DNA of 46,008 nucleotides from Hymenoscyphus infarciens (Eukaryota; Ascomycota; Leotiomycetes; Helotiales; Helotiaceae): positions 1 to 46,008 of the forward strand of contig LLCB01000398.1 in assembly GCA_001414345.1 (NCBI GenBank). Direction: 5' to 3'. A model generated the notes under the pieces. That model had not been told where the DNA came from. It did not search any database and was given only the letters and a program-made list of their open reading frames with translations. Below are positions 34,853 through 46,008 of this stretch, in pieces (the first letter of the stretch is position 1; each line of letters begins with the position of its first letter). The translations under genes were made by a program, and so were the position numbers.

Positions 34853-37079
34853 TATTACTAATCTATAGTAATTACTCTTACCTTGCTTATCTAATTATAA
34901 GAAAGAATATACTAACTAGAATAGTATTTTATTTTATATATTTATTTAGTATATAATTAACTATCTTATAGTAATATAACATATATTTAGCTATTCTCGA
35001 CGCTATAGGCGATAGCTGTGTAATTAGGACTATAAGTAAAGAATATGTTTTATTAAGCTTATTTATTATAATAAACATCTTAATACTCTTAATCTTCTAG
35101 ACTTAAGTATAATACTTAAGTTCTAACTTACTAGAGTAATTATAAATATAATATATAAAGCAATTCTTAAGAATTTAAGAGTTATTACTTTTAAAAGGAT
35201 CTTTTAACTTATTAAGTATTAGAAGAGAACGAGAAGTAGTTATAGTTATAAGAATAACTTATATTTAGATAAGTAAGAATAGTAAGGTTATATAATAAAG
35301 TATATATAAAGAGATAAATAATAGTTAGATAGTTAGAGGTTAGAGGGATCTAATATAAAGATAGAGGTTTATACTATAAGCCTTTAAGAGGAGCTAGAGG
35401 AACGTTAAGTTAGACTAGAGTTATTTATTATTACTATTTTCTACTTAAACTTAGCGTTTTTAGTCTCTTTCTTATTCCTACTAATATTATTCTTTATATT
35501 ACTTCTTTAGTACTTATATATTAAGTAGCTCTACTTTATACTAAAAGGCTACATCTTTTTAATCCCTTACCTCTCTTCTTAATACCTTTATGTTTATTAC
35601 TTAGCTTTCTTCTCTACTTAGTTATATAGCTTCTATACTTAAAAGTTTATCTTCTAACTTCTTAAATTTCCTTATATAGACCTTCTACTAATACTCTCCT
35701 TTAGTTTATTAATATTAAAAAATAAGCGTAGATTTATAACAAGAACTTAACGTTCTACTTAATATAATATATTCTAATACTACCCTCCTTCTTCTAACCT
35801 AATATACTTTATATATAGAATTTATAAGCTTTTAATTACGCTTTCTAAATAAGCTTTTATAAACGAATCTCTAAATACTAAAATCTTAATATATAGTATT
35901 TATATTTAGAAGAATAATATTTAGAATAATTACTAGTACTCTGTCTCTTATAAGGATGTTTTAGAGAAGGATTTAATAGAACTTAGCTCTAAGAAATTTA
36001 GGTTTCTAGTAAATAAGAGTCTATATTTAATTAATAGCATAGAATTACTACTATTAATATACTACTAACATATTAATTTCACTCTTTTATAATTATCTAA
36101 GATCTTATAATACCTTCTTTAAGCTTTAATAAGTAATACTACCTCTCTACTTTCTAACAGTAATAAGGCTTAATTTAATATACTCTTCTAAGATCTAGTC
36201 TTTACTAATCCTAAGTATAATTCAACTATTTATAAGCTTTTAGCTTTGAAAGTTAAGTAAGTGTTTAAGAACTAAAAAACTTAGCTCTAGTAAGACTTAG
36301 CTTATTATTAGCGCTTATCTATATTTACTTAACCTATTTTCTCTTAAGTAATATAGACAGAAAAGTAAGACTCTATTATTAATTTAAATATAAATAAGGT
36401 AGAAAAGAAACAGGTCTAATAGTAAATTAATAAGAATATAAAGCATAAGTTAGATTATAAAGTATATTATAATACTAAGTTAATTCTCTATTTAAATATG
36501 TATATTATAATATAAGATGAGCTTACTAATTTATAATATTATATTTTACTTATGTAAAAGGGAGCTGATGTTTAAGTAATACTAGATAATAATAGTATTA
36601 TTTACTATAACTAAAATAAACGTCTAGCTTCTCCTAATCCTAACTTAAGTGATTTAAGTAGAGACCTAAAATAGGTAAAGATAATAGCTTAAATAATTAA
36701 AGAGGCTTACTTTAAACCTTAGAGCTTTAACTTTTAATAGTTCTATAAGCTAGTTATTTCATTTTATATTTCATTTTTATATCTCTGTTTTCAACGTTAT
36801 AACTTATTATACTCTTAGAAGTACTCTTTATTACTAGCTATAGACTTCTTATAATATAGATAGTAATTAGAGAGAATTATTAGAACTTATAATATTAGAA
36901 AAGAGTAGGATTAATTATAATTTACGATTCTAGTAGTTAGCTTAGCAATTTAGAAGGTTCTTTATAGGGTTATTAATTAAGATTTTTTTGGTTTTATTCT
37001 TATATATATAATCTAGAAAATTAATAAGATATTTATATACTATTACTTTTTATACTTACTTATATTTAAAGACCTTATA
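34853..37079. other. Degraded DNA, no gene recognised
   Basis: AT-rich with dense stops. CTGATGTTT at about 36566 also occurs near 45092, in both cases within a purine-rich context. This may be a shared element fragment, but the match is short. Confidence 0.4.
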
Positions 37080-37340
37080 GCTTAAAATCAATTTAAAATC
37101 ACATAGTACGTCGAATCTTTATAGTACTAATCGTTTACTTAAATATACTCTCTATATATGTTAAAATTACTCAATTAGACTTAGTACTTTATTTATTAAG
37201 ACATGTATTTTAAGACTAGTATAGTCATATATAGTAAAAACTAATTCATAGACTATAAATATATATTAGACATAAACCATATAAACTTACTAAATAATTA
37301 TATCTATAATTAAAAAAAAAACACTTAAAACATATAAAAG
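37080..37340. other. Island with weaker CpA/TpG depletion
   Basis: In 37081-37260 I count nine CpA plus TpG against 22 ApC plus GpT (ratio about 0.4), compared with about 0.1 in 24301-24480. It ends near a run of ten A at about 37312-37321. It could be a younger insertion or single-copy DNA that RIP only partly reached. No gene is visible. Confidence 0.5.
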
Positions 37341-37388
37341 CGTTACTTATAATAAAGCTATAAATACTATAACTACTATTAACCTTAT

Positions 37389-37448
37389 CTAGTACCTTAC
37401 CTAGTACCTTACTTAGTATCTTACCTAGTACCTTACCTAGTACCTCGC
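37389..37448 (-). repeat. 12-bp minisatellite, five copies
   Basis: Units of CTAGTACCTTAC at 37389, 37401, 37425 and 37437 (last one ending CTCGC), with the third (37413) TTAGTATCTTAC carrying two C-to-T changes. On the minus strand the repeat encodes K-V-L-G tetrapeptides inside an open stretch (37246-37485). That stretch starts at TTG and has no in-frame ATG, so I do not call a gene. Confidence 0.9.
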
Positions 37449-40127
37449 ACGTTCTCTTAATACATTCCTTAAATAGCTTAGACAAAACTTACTCTCCTAG
37501 CCCCTCTTTTACTAGGATCTTTATAACCTCTTCTAAACTCTCTTCTAGCCTCTCTACTAGAACCTATATTTCTAGAACGCTTAAAGCCTTTTATAATACT
37601 AGAATCTTTATTACTATAATTATTATCTTCTTATACTTATTTTACTAGCTTAACTATAAACTCTTATAATTTTACTAACCCCTAGTTACATATCTCTATA
37701 GAGATGAATTCTAGAATAGGTAGGTTAGGTCTTTTAGAAAGGAAGTTAAATACTATTTAGAGACTACTACGTTCTAATTTTAATATAATGTCTAGGATTA
37801 TTAATAGTAGATAAGGCTTAGACAAAAGAGCTCTAAGTTATAATAAGAGAGTAAAGATCTATAATAAAAATGTTTCTCTATTTCTAGGTTCTCTTAAGTT
37901 CTAAATTAGGCTTTAGTAAAGTATTAAGAATAGCTAGCTACTAGGAGATTAAGCCTTTTTAAGGTTATCCTTTAGCTTATAAAGCTAGTTAAGATAATCG
38001 TTATAGATATAAGTATAGAAAATTAAAAAATAAGTCCTAGCTATAAAGATAAGCTAATAACTAAAATAGTTAGAAAATATTTAATAAGAGCTAGATAAAC
38101 TTACTATTACTTTTTAATAGATAAGCTCTTTCTTCTAAATAGTTTTAAAATTTAAAAAACCCTCTTAAGAATCTTACTACTAATCTACCTAAAGGAATTA
38201 ATAATTAGGTAACCTCTATTTTTAGAGTTATCTAAGTCTAGTAATTTAGCTTCTAATAACATCTCTACAACGTTATAGAAAAGGCTAGTAGTTATTTTAA
38301 GTACTTATTCATAACTAGAATCGTTATAGGCTTTACTTATATAACTAGCTTTAAGAATATAAATTATATATTAGATATTATATATAGTAATATCTAAATA
38401 GTTACTACTTAAAATAAAAAATAATATTTAAACCTCTTATAATAAATAAGTAGTAAAGACTTAAGTTAATTATTTAGAGGACTTAGAGATACTCTCTTCT
38501 AAGTCTCTCTAGTTATTAGAGTATCTTATTAAAGAGTCGCTATTATTTAATAATACTAATAAGTACTCTATAGTATTTATATAACCCTCTAGTCTTAGGT
38601 TAAATTATATATTTTACTTACTAGTATACTCTTTATCTAGTAATATAATCTTATCTTCCTTAGTAAGATACCTTCGATATATTACTACTATATTAGCTTT
38701 AAACGCTCTCTAGATATTTAGCTTATACAGGTTTTATTATAAAAGTAGCTAACTCCTTAGTTTAAGGTATAATATTTTAAGAATTTTACTAATACTCTAG
38801 TTTATTAACTTTTTAACCTTATTTTTTCTTTTTACTATAAGTTATTTTACTTATATAAAGTTTTCTAGCTTAATATAGTAACTATTCTAGTTTATATTTT
38901 TATATATAAGTCGAAATCCTTAAATTTTGTTTTATCTCTATTTACTTCTAGATTTACTTTTAAGATTCTAGAGTTTTTAGATCGTTTTATTATTAGGAAA
39001 ATCTATTACTTACATTACCTCTATTAGTAAATGTTATAGTTTTAGGTTTTCTATTAGATTTTCTATTATATAGAGAAGAAGTATATACTAAAAATCAGCT
39101 AATAATAAAGGTAAAGTAAGAACGAGATATTTTCCTATAATAATTAGAGAGAGGTTAAAGATAAATAGGTTTAGTATAGTAATTAGATAGATAATAAAGA
39201 GAGGGCTAATTATTAAGAGGAGAAGTTAAGTAATAAGAAGGATAGAACTAAGAAGAGATAAGGTATATAATCTATCTAGGAAATAGTTAGTTAAGTAATT
39301 AGTATATAATAGTAACTATAATAGAAGAGAGAATAACAAAAGAGAGAGTAGAGAGTATAGATAAACCCTTTAAAGTAATACTAGAGTAATACCTATAGCT
39401 AGAAACAATTTAAAAGAGAGGGTAAGAGAGAGAAAAGGTAAGAATCTTAATAAGAATTTAAAAAGAGAGAGGTAGAAAATATATTATAGTAATAATTAAG
39501 AGAATTTAAGTAATAAGGATATATTTAAAAGAACTAGAAGGGAAATAGTAGAGGGAATACCTCTTTATAGGCTTATAAGCTAGCTAGGATAAGGAAACCC
39601 AGCATCGGTAGTGTCTATTATATTAGGCGAGTTATAAACATTTTATTTATATCTAGTACCTAAGTACTAGGTATTATAATCTATTTACGTTATAAGGTAT
39701 TTTTATAAACAACTAGACTAAAATAATAAATTTAAAAATTAAATCCTAGCCTAAAATCAAAGTCTAGCTTTAAGAGAAAGCTCTTACTATCTATTATACT
39801 TAGAATTAATAGAGGTTTATATACACCTATTTATAAATATAAGAGGTATAACTCTCTTAATTCTATAAGGTAATCTAGGAAGTAAATAGCAAAGTTAGCT
39901 ATTATTATATAAGCTAAGAACCTTAAAACATAGCTTCTATATAGAATTATAACTATAAACGACTTTCTAATAATCTACTCTTATCTCTTCTCTAAATAAT
40001 AAACTAACTAGGTAGGATATAAAGATAGTAATAGATCCTTATAGTAATAGAATACTAATAAGTAGTACTATATTAGACACCTATCTAGAATTCTTTTAAA
40101 TAGTGATTATCTTAAATAATTTATCTT
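37449..40127. other. Degraded DNA, no gene recognised
   Basis: On the minus strand, about 38700-38100 reads as weakly protein-like text. On the plus strand, 39200-39640 does the same, with an R/K/E-rich run. Neither has fewer stops than background and neither matches a family I know. Confidence 0.35.
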
Positions 40128-40288
40128 AACTAGTAACTATACTAACTAGTAATCCTCTTAAACGATTTTCTTAGCTAGATTAGCACTTATCTAGAGTAGT
40201 TCTCTTAACTACTTAACTAGGAGCTATACTAACTAGGAAAGGTTTTAAGTAATTAGACTAGTAATTATATTAACTAGTAATCCTCTAG
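40128..40288. repeat. Degenerate repeats around AACTAGTAA
   Basis: AACTAGTAACTATACTAACT at 40128, a related AACTAGGAGCTATACTAACT near 40214 and GACTAGTAATTATATTAACT near 40257, each ending in AGTAATCCTCT- or AGGAAAGG-like sequence. The first and third copies are about 129 bp apart. Differences include C/T and G/A transitions. Confidence 0.65.
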
Positions 40289-43200
40289 ATTCTCTTAAGT
40301 AGCGATTCTACTAGCTAGTAGATATTTAACTAGTAAAGAAAGATATATAAGAATAATCTAGGTCTAGTATTCTACTAAGTAATATTTATTATATTTATAA
40401 TATTACTTCTAATATTAACTATATTAGACGTAGTAATTATAATTACTTAATACTAAGAATAGAACTAACTAAAGAAACATTTCTATTTCCTATAAACGAA
40501 TATATCTACGAATATCTAATTAAGGATCTTTAAGCTCTTAATCCTTATATAGTATAAGTCTTTATAATAATAATATCGAGTTTCCCTTCTATCTTCTTAA
40601 CATGTTTAACTAGTTATACGGTTTCTACTTTATTAAAGACGTTTATTAGAACTCCTACCACGCTACTCTTAATATTAACAGCGTATTATATTTCTAGACT
40701 ACTAGACTATTCTCTCCTCCTTAAATATATATAATATCTCTAAAACTAAGCTACTCTTAAGATATTAGCTTTAGTTAGCTTTAAAAACCTAAGGATTATT
40801 TAGTAACTATCTATTATAATATCTATTATAATACTCTTAAACATACACTACTATATATATTCTATATATTTATTAAGAACAGGAATCGAATTATATTAGA
40901 GGTATAGAGTAGGAGGAGTAGAAGCTACTTATAAGATAGCTAACAAAGAATTAAGGAATAATAAGTAGTCGTCTTTTTAGTAGTAGCTCTATATAAGCTA
41001 ACTATAGCACTTCTAGTAATTAAATAGAATAGGGATTACGCTTAAGAATAGAGGTATATATTAGTTAAAACTAGTCTACTTTAACTTATAGTTTAATAGA
41101 TATAAGTAATAAGGAGATAGGTTAAGAAGTAGAACTCAAGAAGTAGAACTTAAGAAGTAGTACTAAGATATATAATAGCTGTCTAGAATCTACTAACACT
41201 ATTATATTCTTTATTTCTAATTATCTATAATTAAGTAATTAAAGAAAACTTATCTACTACTAAATAAAGGCCTCTTAGATAAACTCTCTTCTATTTCTTT
41301 AACCTCTCTTATCTTATAGTATACTTAATATACTCTATAATAGCTCCTCTTTAACTAGCGTCTACGACCACGCCTATAATAGCTTATATAATAATAACTA
41401 TTCTAGTTAATAAATTAATAGTAAAATATATTTATATAAATCTAAAGCTATATACCTACTCTCTAGAATAGAAAGAGACTAACGAGTACCTAAAAATTCT
41501 TAGATATAAGCTATAGCTAATCTCTATACCTCTAAGCTATATAGTCTTTTTTTATAAATTAATATAATAAGTCTCTCTTTTTAGAAGTATAACTTAGACA
41601 TCTATCGAAGTTAGTAGTCTTCTTATACAGCGTAGTAGAAATTATATACATACTCTTTTTACTTAATTAGTAATAGTAGTTATAGGCGAAAGTAGTCTAT
41701 AGTTAGTAGTCTTTCTTTAAAATCTAGTTCTAGCTAATCTTATACTAGAATATTCTTTCTATTTTAATATAAAGGTTATACTATATTTAAAGTTCTTCTA
41801 CCTTTAGTCTTTTATAATCTAAAACTCTCTTACTTATATATATAAGTATATATTAATAAAAATTAGGCCTTTAATCTACGTTGTTACTATTACTATTATT
41901 AGAATCGAAGTAATAAGCTTCTAAGATAGTAGTAATTTCTTAATATAACTCTTAATTCTCTATATACTATGATTCTTATTATAATAGCGTAGTAAGTAAT
42001 AAGTACTACTTATATAGTATAGCTAAAAGTATAGTAATAAGAAGATCTATTCCCTTTATATTATACTAATCTAGCTTTATAGATATCTCTTTTTATTAGC
42101 TATATAACTTCTCTTAGATAGTATTTAATTAATATTTTAGAATCCTATCTCTAGAAATTCTAGTATCTAGATTAAGTCTCTAATAACAAGTTATATATTT
42201 AATATCGATTACTTAATATAATAAAGCCTTCTATAATTTTTTAAGTTCTTTATAAAGCGTCTTTTAGTTAAAATTAACTTCTTTTAACTATTATAAGTTT
42301 ATTTACTTTAAAGATATAACCTAGTTAGAAGAGGAAAAGAGAGCTAAGTCTAGAGAAAGAAGAAGAGTTAAAGTAAAGAGCTTTATATAAAAACTCTAAT
42401 ATACTAAATAACCTCTAATAAAATGTCCTATTACTAAAAATATATTATAATAAAGTAGAGTATAAGAGTAGTTAGGAACTTAGAGTCTCTTGAAATATAA
42501 CTCTTACCTATTAACATCTTTAATTACTTAAAAATAATATCTCTTCTTTTTTTACCTACTTTACCTAGCCTCTGTTTTTAAGCTTTAAGTGTCTTAAATT
42601 TTCTATATTTTTCCTATTATAAGCTATTATAGTATCTTTTTTAAGAAGCGAGCTTATAGTAGGATTAAGACATATACTATAAGTAGTAGTAGTAGGAGTA
42701 GATAGCTATCGCTGTTTTGCTATATATAACCTTAGCTTAGCTATATTACTATATTATTATCTAGATTTCGTTAGTTATATCCTCTTAATTTATAAGCATA
42801 CTTATCTCTAGATTCTAATTACATTCCCTATTCTTATAACTACTACTCCTCTACCTCTTACCTCTATCTCTATAGTATTCTTAGTATAATACAGAAGAAT
42901 TATCGTCGTAATCCTTAAAGAGCCTATAGTACTTAAAGTACTACAGACATAGACTACAGGCCGCTTCTTTTAAACAACTTTATATAAGCTAAACGTCAAC
43001 ACTTATATACTAATATAGTAGTCTATATATTAGTTTAAGCCTAGTAGACAAGGAAGAAAATCAAATTAAGCTATATATATAAACGAGGTTTAAAAGACTA
43101 GTAGCATACGATTTATAACGTATATATATAAGTACTCAAAGTTAACAGATTCTTATAAGAAGTAATAAACTAGACCTTATAATATCAACTACTCTAATAG

Positions 43201-44383
43201 ATCTAGCGCTTTATTGTTTCATATATACATTAATATAATATTATTAAGAGGTATAATAGAGAAAAATCTAAAGACCTTTTTAATATCTTCTAAGTTAGGT
43301 TTTCACACTCTCCACTTCTTTAACTAGACTTTATATACCTATATTAGAATAAGATTAAGAATTTTATTTAATTAACAAGTTATATACTAAAAGTATAAAA
43401 TCTATATTACTTAGACAAAGATAAGATAGTATAGTATATATTAATAAATAAATAGCTTAAAGACTCCTAAGATAGAAATATAGTTATACTAAAGCTTAGA
43501 AAGGTTTGTCGAGACTTTTATTACCTCGCTATTAAAGATAGAGAGTCCTTACTCTTAGAATAAGCGCTATAATACTCCTATATATATAGACTACTTACTT
43601 TAAGTAACCTCTTATCTAGTATTCCTCTATTAGTCCCCTTAAGCGATAATAGCTTATAAGATTTATAAGATTATAATAGTATATTATTCTCTTTTAGTTA
43701 GTCTCTAAAAGGGAATGTTTTCATATAACATTCTAATAATATTATACTATTTAAGATCTCTTATATAGATTAGGTATTATATACTAAATAAAAATGTTTT
43801 AACTTAAATAATCTCTAACTCTCTTTTAAACTATTCTTACTATAGTATTATACTCGCTTATACTATTCTACGAGCCTTATACTAAGCTTACTATTATTAT
43901 CCCCTTTCTATATCTATATAGCTTTAGCTTTTTAATAAAGCCGCTGATTAATACTAACCTACTAATACTAATAAATTTTACTAATAAACTTACTAAGTTA
44001 CTAAGCTAAGCTACTAAGCCTCTAAGCCCATAGAATTCCTAACCTATACTACCTACTAACTTACTAACCTACTAATATTAGCCTACTAGCCTATAGTCGC
44101 CAATCGTCTCCCTATGTCTATAGTTCTAGGATACCTAAGAATATAGCTATTTCCTTACTCTTTTAAACCTCCTAAAAATCTAAGAAGCGTTATATTATAA
44201 ATAAAACATAGACGTAAAAGGGAACGTTTTTTAGAGTATAAAGAGGTCTTTAAATAAAATCACTTAAGTTAAAGTAAGTAGAGAGTAATAGTAGGAAGTC
44301 TTTACTACTATAAATAAGATAAAGTAACTCTTTAAAGTAATATATTTCTTTTATAACCTAATCTATAGAGAAGCGTAGGATTA
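40289..44383. other. Degraded DNA with scattered less-mutated patches, no gene recognised
   Basis: At 40600-41170 a plus frame reads as protein-like text (for example TGIELY-RYRVGGVEATYKI at 40880-40940) without a recognisable family. At 42300-42390 a K/R/E-rich stretch occurs. Around 42900-43320 CpA is more frequent than in most of the window. Confidence 0.35.
41122..41163. repeat. 14-bp tandem repeat, three copies
   Basis: TTAAGAAGTAGAAC, TCAAGAAGTAGAAC and TTAAGAAGTAGTAC in direct succession. The middle copy keeps a CpA where the other two have TpA, which fits RIP-type mutation of the other copies. Confidence 0.85.
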
Positions 44384-44434
44384 TAGAGTATAGAGTAAGA
44401 AGTGTAGAGAATAGAGTATAAGACGTAGAGTATG
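44384..44434. repeat. 21-bp tandem repeat, about 2.4 copies
   Basis: TAGAGTATAGAGTAAGAAGTG (44384-44404) in loose form, TAGAGAATAGAGTATAAGACG (44405-44425) and TAGAGTATG. Purine-rich, with a period of seven codons. Confidence 0.75.
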
Positions 44435-45117
44435 TTTGGTTCTTATTAGAGCAGTATATATATTAATATAGTTTATTATAGTAAGTAATTTAATTTTTAT
44501 AATAGAATAGCTACTAAAATAGATAAACTATATAAATATTATAATCTATTCTTTATAACTAGACAAAAACTAGGATGTCTTAATCGATTTCTAAACTTTA
44601 ATAGCTTTATTATAAGAATTAAGGCTAGTAGTATTATAGGAGAAGTAACTCTAAGGAGTTATTTAATATAATTATCTAACTAATAAATACTAGCGCTACT
44701 ATAGTTCTATATAACTCGGTTTTGATTTATAGGAATAATTTATCATACTCTCTTAAGAAGCTTTATAATAGCGACGTCGACTTATGTTTTCTTACTTTTA
44801 GTACCTAGCATATTTCACTATTTATTAGCATTTTAACTAGAGTAAGAAAGGCTTTTAGTATTATTACATAGCCCTGTTAAAACCATTAACTCTGTAGACT
44901 AACCTATATACGAAATTTATATACTAGGCACTAATTAATAAAGTAAGATAGATAATTCTAGATCGTCTTCTTATATAATTAGTTATTATATCTAAAAGAA
45001 TAACAATAAACTAAAGAAGGCAGAAAAAGAAGTAATTAAGAAGGCTTAAGCTAAGAGACTTAATAAGTAAGGTTAAATAGAAAAAAAGGCTGATGTTTTA
45101 TAATAAGCTTAAGAGGA
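44435..45117 (+). other. Degraded DNA left of array D, possible end of a decayed ORF
   Basis: The last 120 bp are purine-rich and read on the plus strand as a Lys/Arg/Glu-rich tail (near 45015-45070). Such basic tails are common at transposase C-termini but are not diagnostic. The junction into the array shares ATAAGCTTAA with the left junction of array B (about 12020). Confidence 0.35.
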
Positions 45118-46008
45118 GTATATATATTTCTATACTTCTTTAAGACTTATTAGTCTATTATAGACTAAAAGCTATCGACTTATTAGTCTATTAAAGCCTA
45201 AAAAGTATTAATAATATATATAGTATATATATTTCTATACTTCTTTTAGACTTATTAGTCTATTAAAAACTAAAAGAGATTAATAATATATATATTATAT
45301 ATATTTCTATACTTCTTTTAGACTTGTTAGTCTATTAAACACTAAAAAGTATCGACTTATCAGTCTATTAAAGCCTTAAAGTATTAATAATATATATATT
45401 ATATATATTTATATAGTTCTTTTAGACTTATTAGTCTATTATAGACTAAAAAGTATCGACTTAATAGTCTATTAAAGCCTAAAAAGTAGTAATAATATAA
45501 ATATAATATATATTTCTATACTTCTTTTAGACTTATTAGTCTATTAAAAACTAAAAAGTATCGACTTATTAGTCTATTAAAGCCTAAAAAGTAGTAATAA
45601 TATATATATAATATATATTTCTATACTTCTTCTAGACTTATTAGTCTATTATAGACTAAAAAGTATCGACTTAAGAGTCTATTAAAGCCTAAAAAGTAGT
45701 AATACTATATATATTCTATTTATTTCTATACTTCTTCTAGACTTATTAGTCTATTATAGACTAAAAAGTATCGACTTAAGAGTCTATTAAAGCCTAAAAA
45801 GTAGTAATACTATATATATTCTATTTATTTCTATACTTCTTTTAGACTTATTAATCTATTATAGACTAAAAAGTATCGACATATTAGTCTATTAAAGCCT
45901 AAAAAGTAGTAATAATATATATATAATATATATTTCTATACTTCTTCTAGACTTATTAGTTTATTATAGACTAAAAAGTAGTAATATAATATATATAATA
46001 TATATTTC
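45118..46008 (+). repeat. Satellite array D, forward orientation, runs off right end
   Basis: About nine to ten units of the satellite in the same orientation as A and B. Two adjacent 105-bp units (45631-45735 and 45736-45840) are identical, including private variants seen elsewhere only rarely (CTTAAGAG, TACTATATATATTCTATT). The array continues beyond the window. Confidence 0.92.

Noticed and set aside
33693..35560. Long plus-strand protein-like frame (starts ITFLIDDFFK)
   Set aside because: It looks coherent only if many TAG/TAA are read as Gln/Trp. Stop density is not below background and I could match no family. Absence of TGA is uninformative because TpG is depleted everywhere.
37246..37485. 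79-codon open frame, minus strand, with K-V-L-G repeats
   Set aside because: It begins with TTG and has no in-frame ATG. The repeat is a 12-bp minisatellite and the remainder is low-complexity. It is not credible as a fungal gene, though the repeat itself is reported.
1..46008. Mitochondrial genome or AT-rich bacterial/organellar DNA
   Set aside because: No rRNA, tRNA or respiratory genes, no long frames in any code, and the composition bias is specific to CpA/TpG rather than general AT pressure.

Overview
The window looks like about 46 kb of gene-free, transposon-derived heterochromatin from a filamentous fungus. It is extremely AT-rich (roughly 20-30% G+C by eye) and CpA and TpG are almost absent. 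In 24301-24480 I counted one CpA and no TpG against nine ApC plus GpT. CpG survives in places (for example 7694-7712). Loss of CpA/TpG with CpG retained is the signature of repeat-induced point mutation (RIP), which converts CpA to TpA on either strand and fills old coding frames with TAG and TAA. RIP points to a filamentous ascomycete. I cannot name the species, and I find no intact host gene, tRNA or rRNA.

Layout. Four arrays of one satellite frame the window: A (1-1205), B (12036-13318), C (15625-17006, opposite strand) and D (45118 to the end). Each unit is an AT-only-like spacer of about 39 bp followed by one to three copies of a 33-bp module containing a near-perfect hairpin. Arrays A and D run off the window ends. 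B and C face each other across 2.3 kb, forming a large inverted repeat. Between arrays lie decayed mobile elements and several short minisatellites with 9- to 64-bp periods.

Three decayed coding regions stand out. (1) 18290-19860, plus strand: a KDZ (Kyakuja-Dileera-Zisupton) transposase, recognised from a CPxCF-like motif, a YD-type motif and a GDGEGVER-like motif, all in one frame. (2) 26340-27079, plus strand: a PIF/Harbinger DDE transposase, recognised from FKD-I-ALD-T--I, a degraded GWEGS box, the GVLK box and the RD-IA--MW--Y tail, in one frame. (3) 28133-28580, minus strand: a Myb/SANT-like DNA-binding domain. Items 2 and 3 together form the usual two-gene PIF/Harbinger arrangement. 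A fourth region (23210-23797) keeps an open hexapeptide-repeat frame of unknown function. All are dead: their stops sit where RIP would place them, and frameshifts are few.

The rest is degraded sequence in which stop density is so high that coding frames cannot be told from background by eye. The two longest open frames in the window both begin with TTG, are low-complexity, and are not credible genes. Interesting points are the satellite's modular hairpin structure, evidence that it was locally duplicated after mutation, the inverted B/C pair, the KDZ and Harbinger fossils, and short islands where CpA depletion is weaker (37080-37340, 42900-43320).
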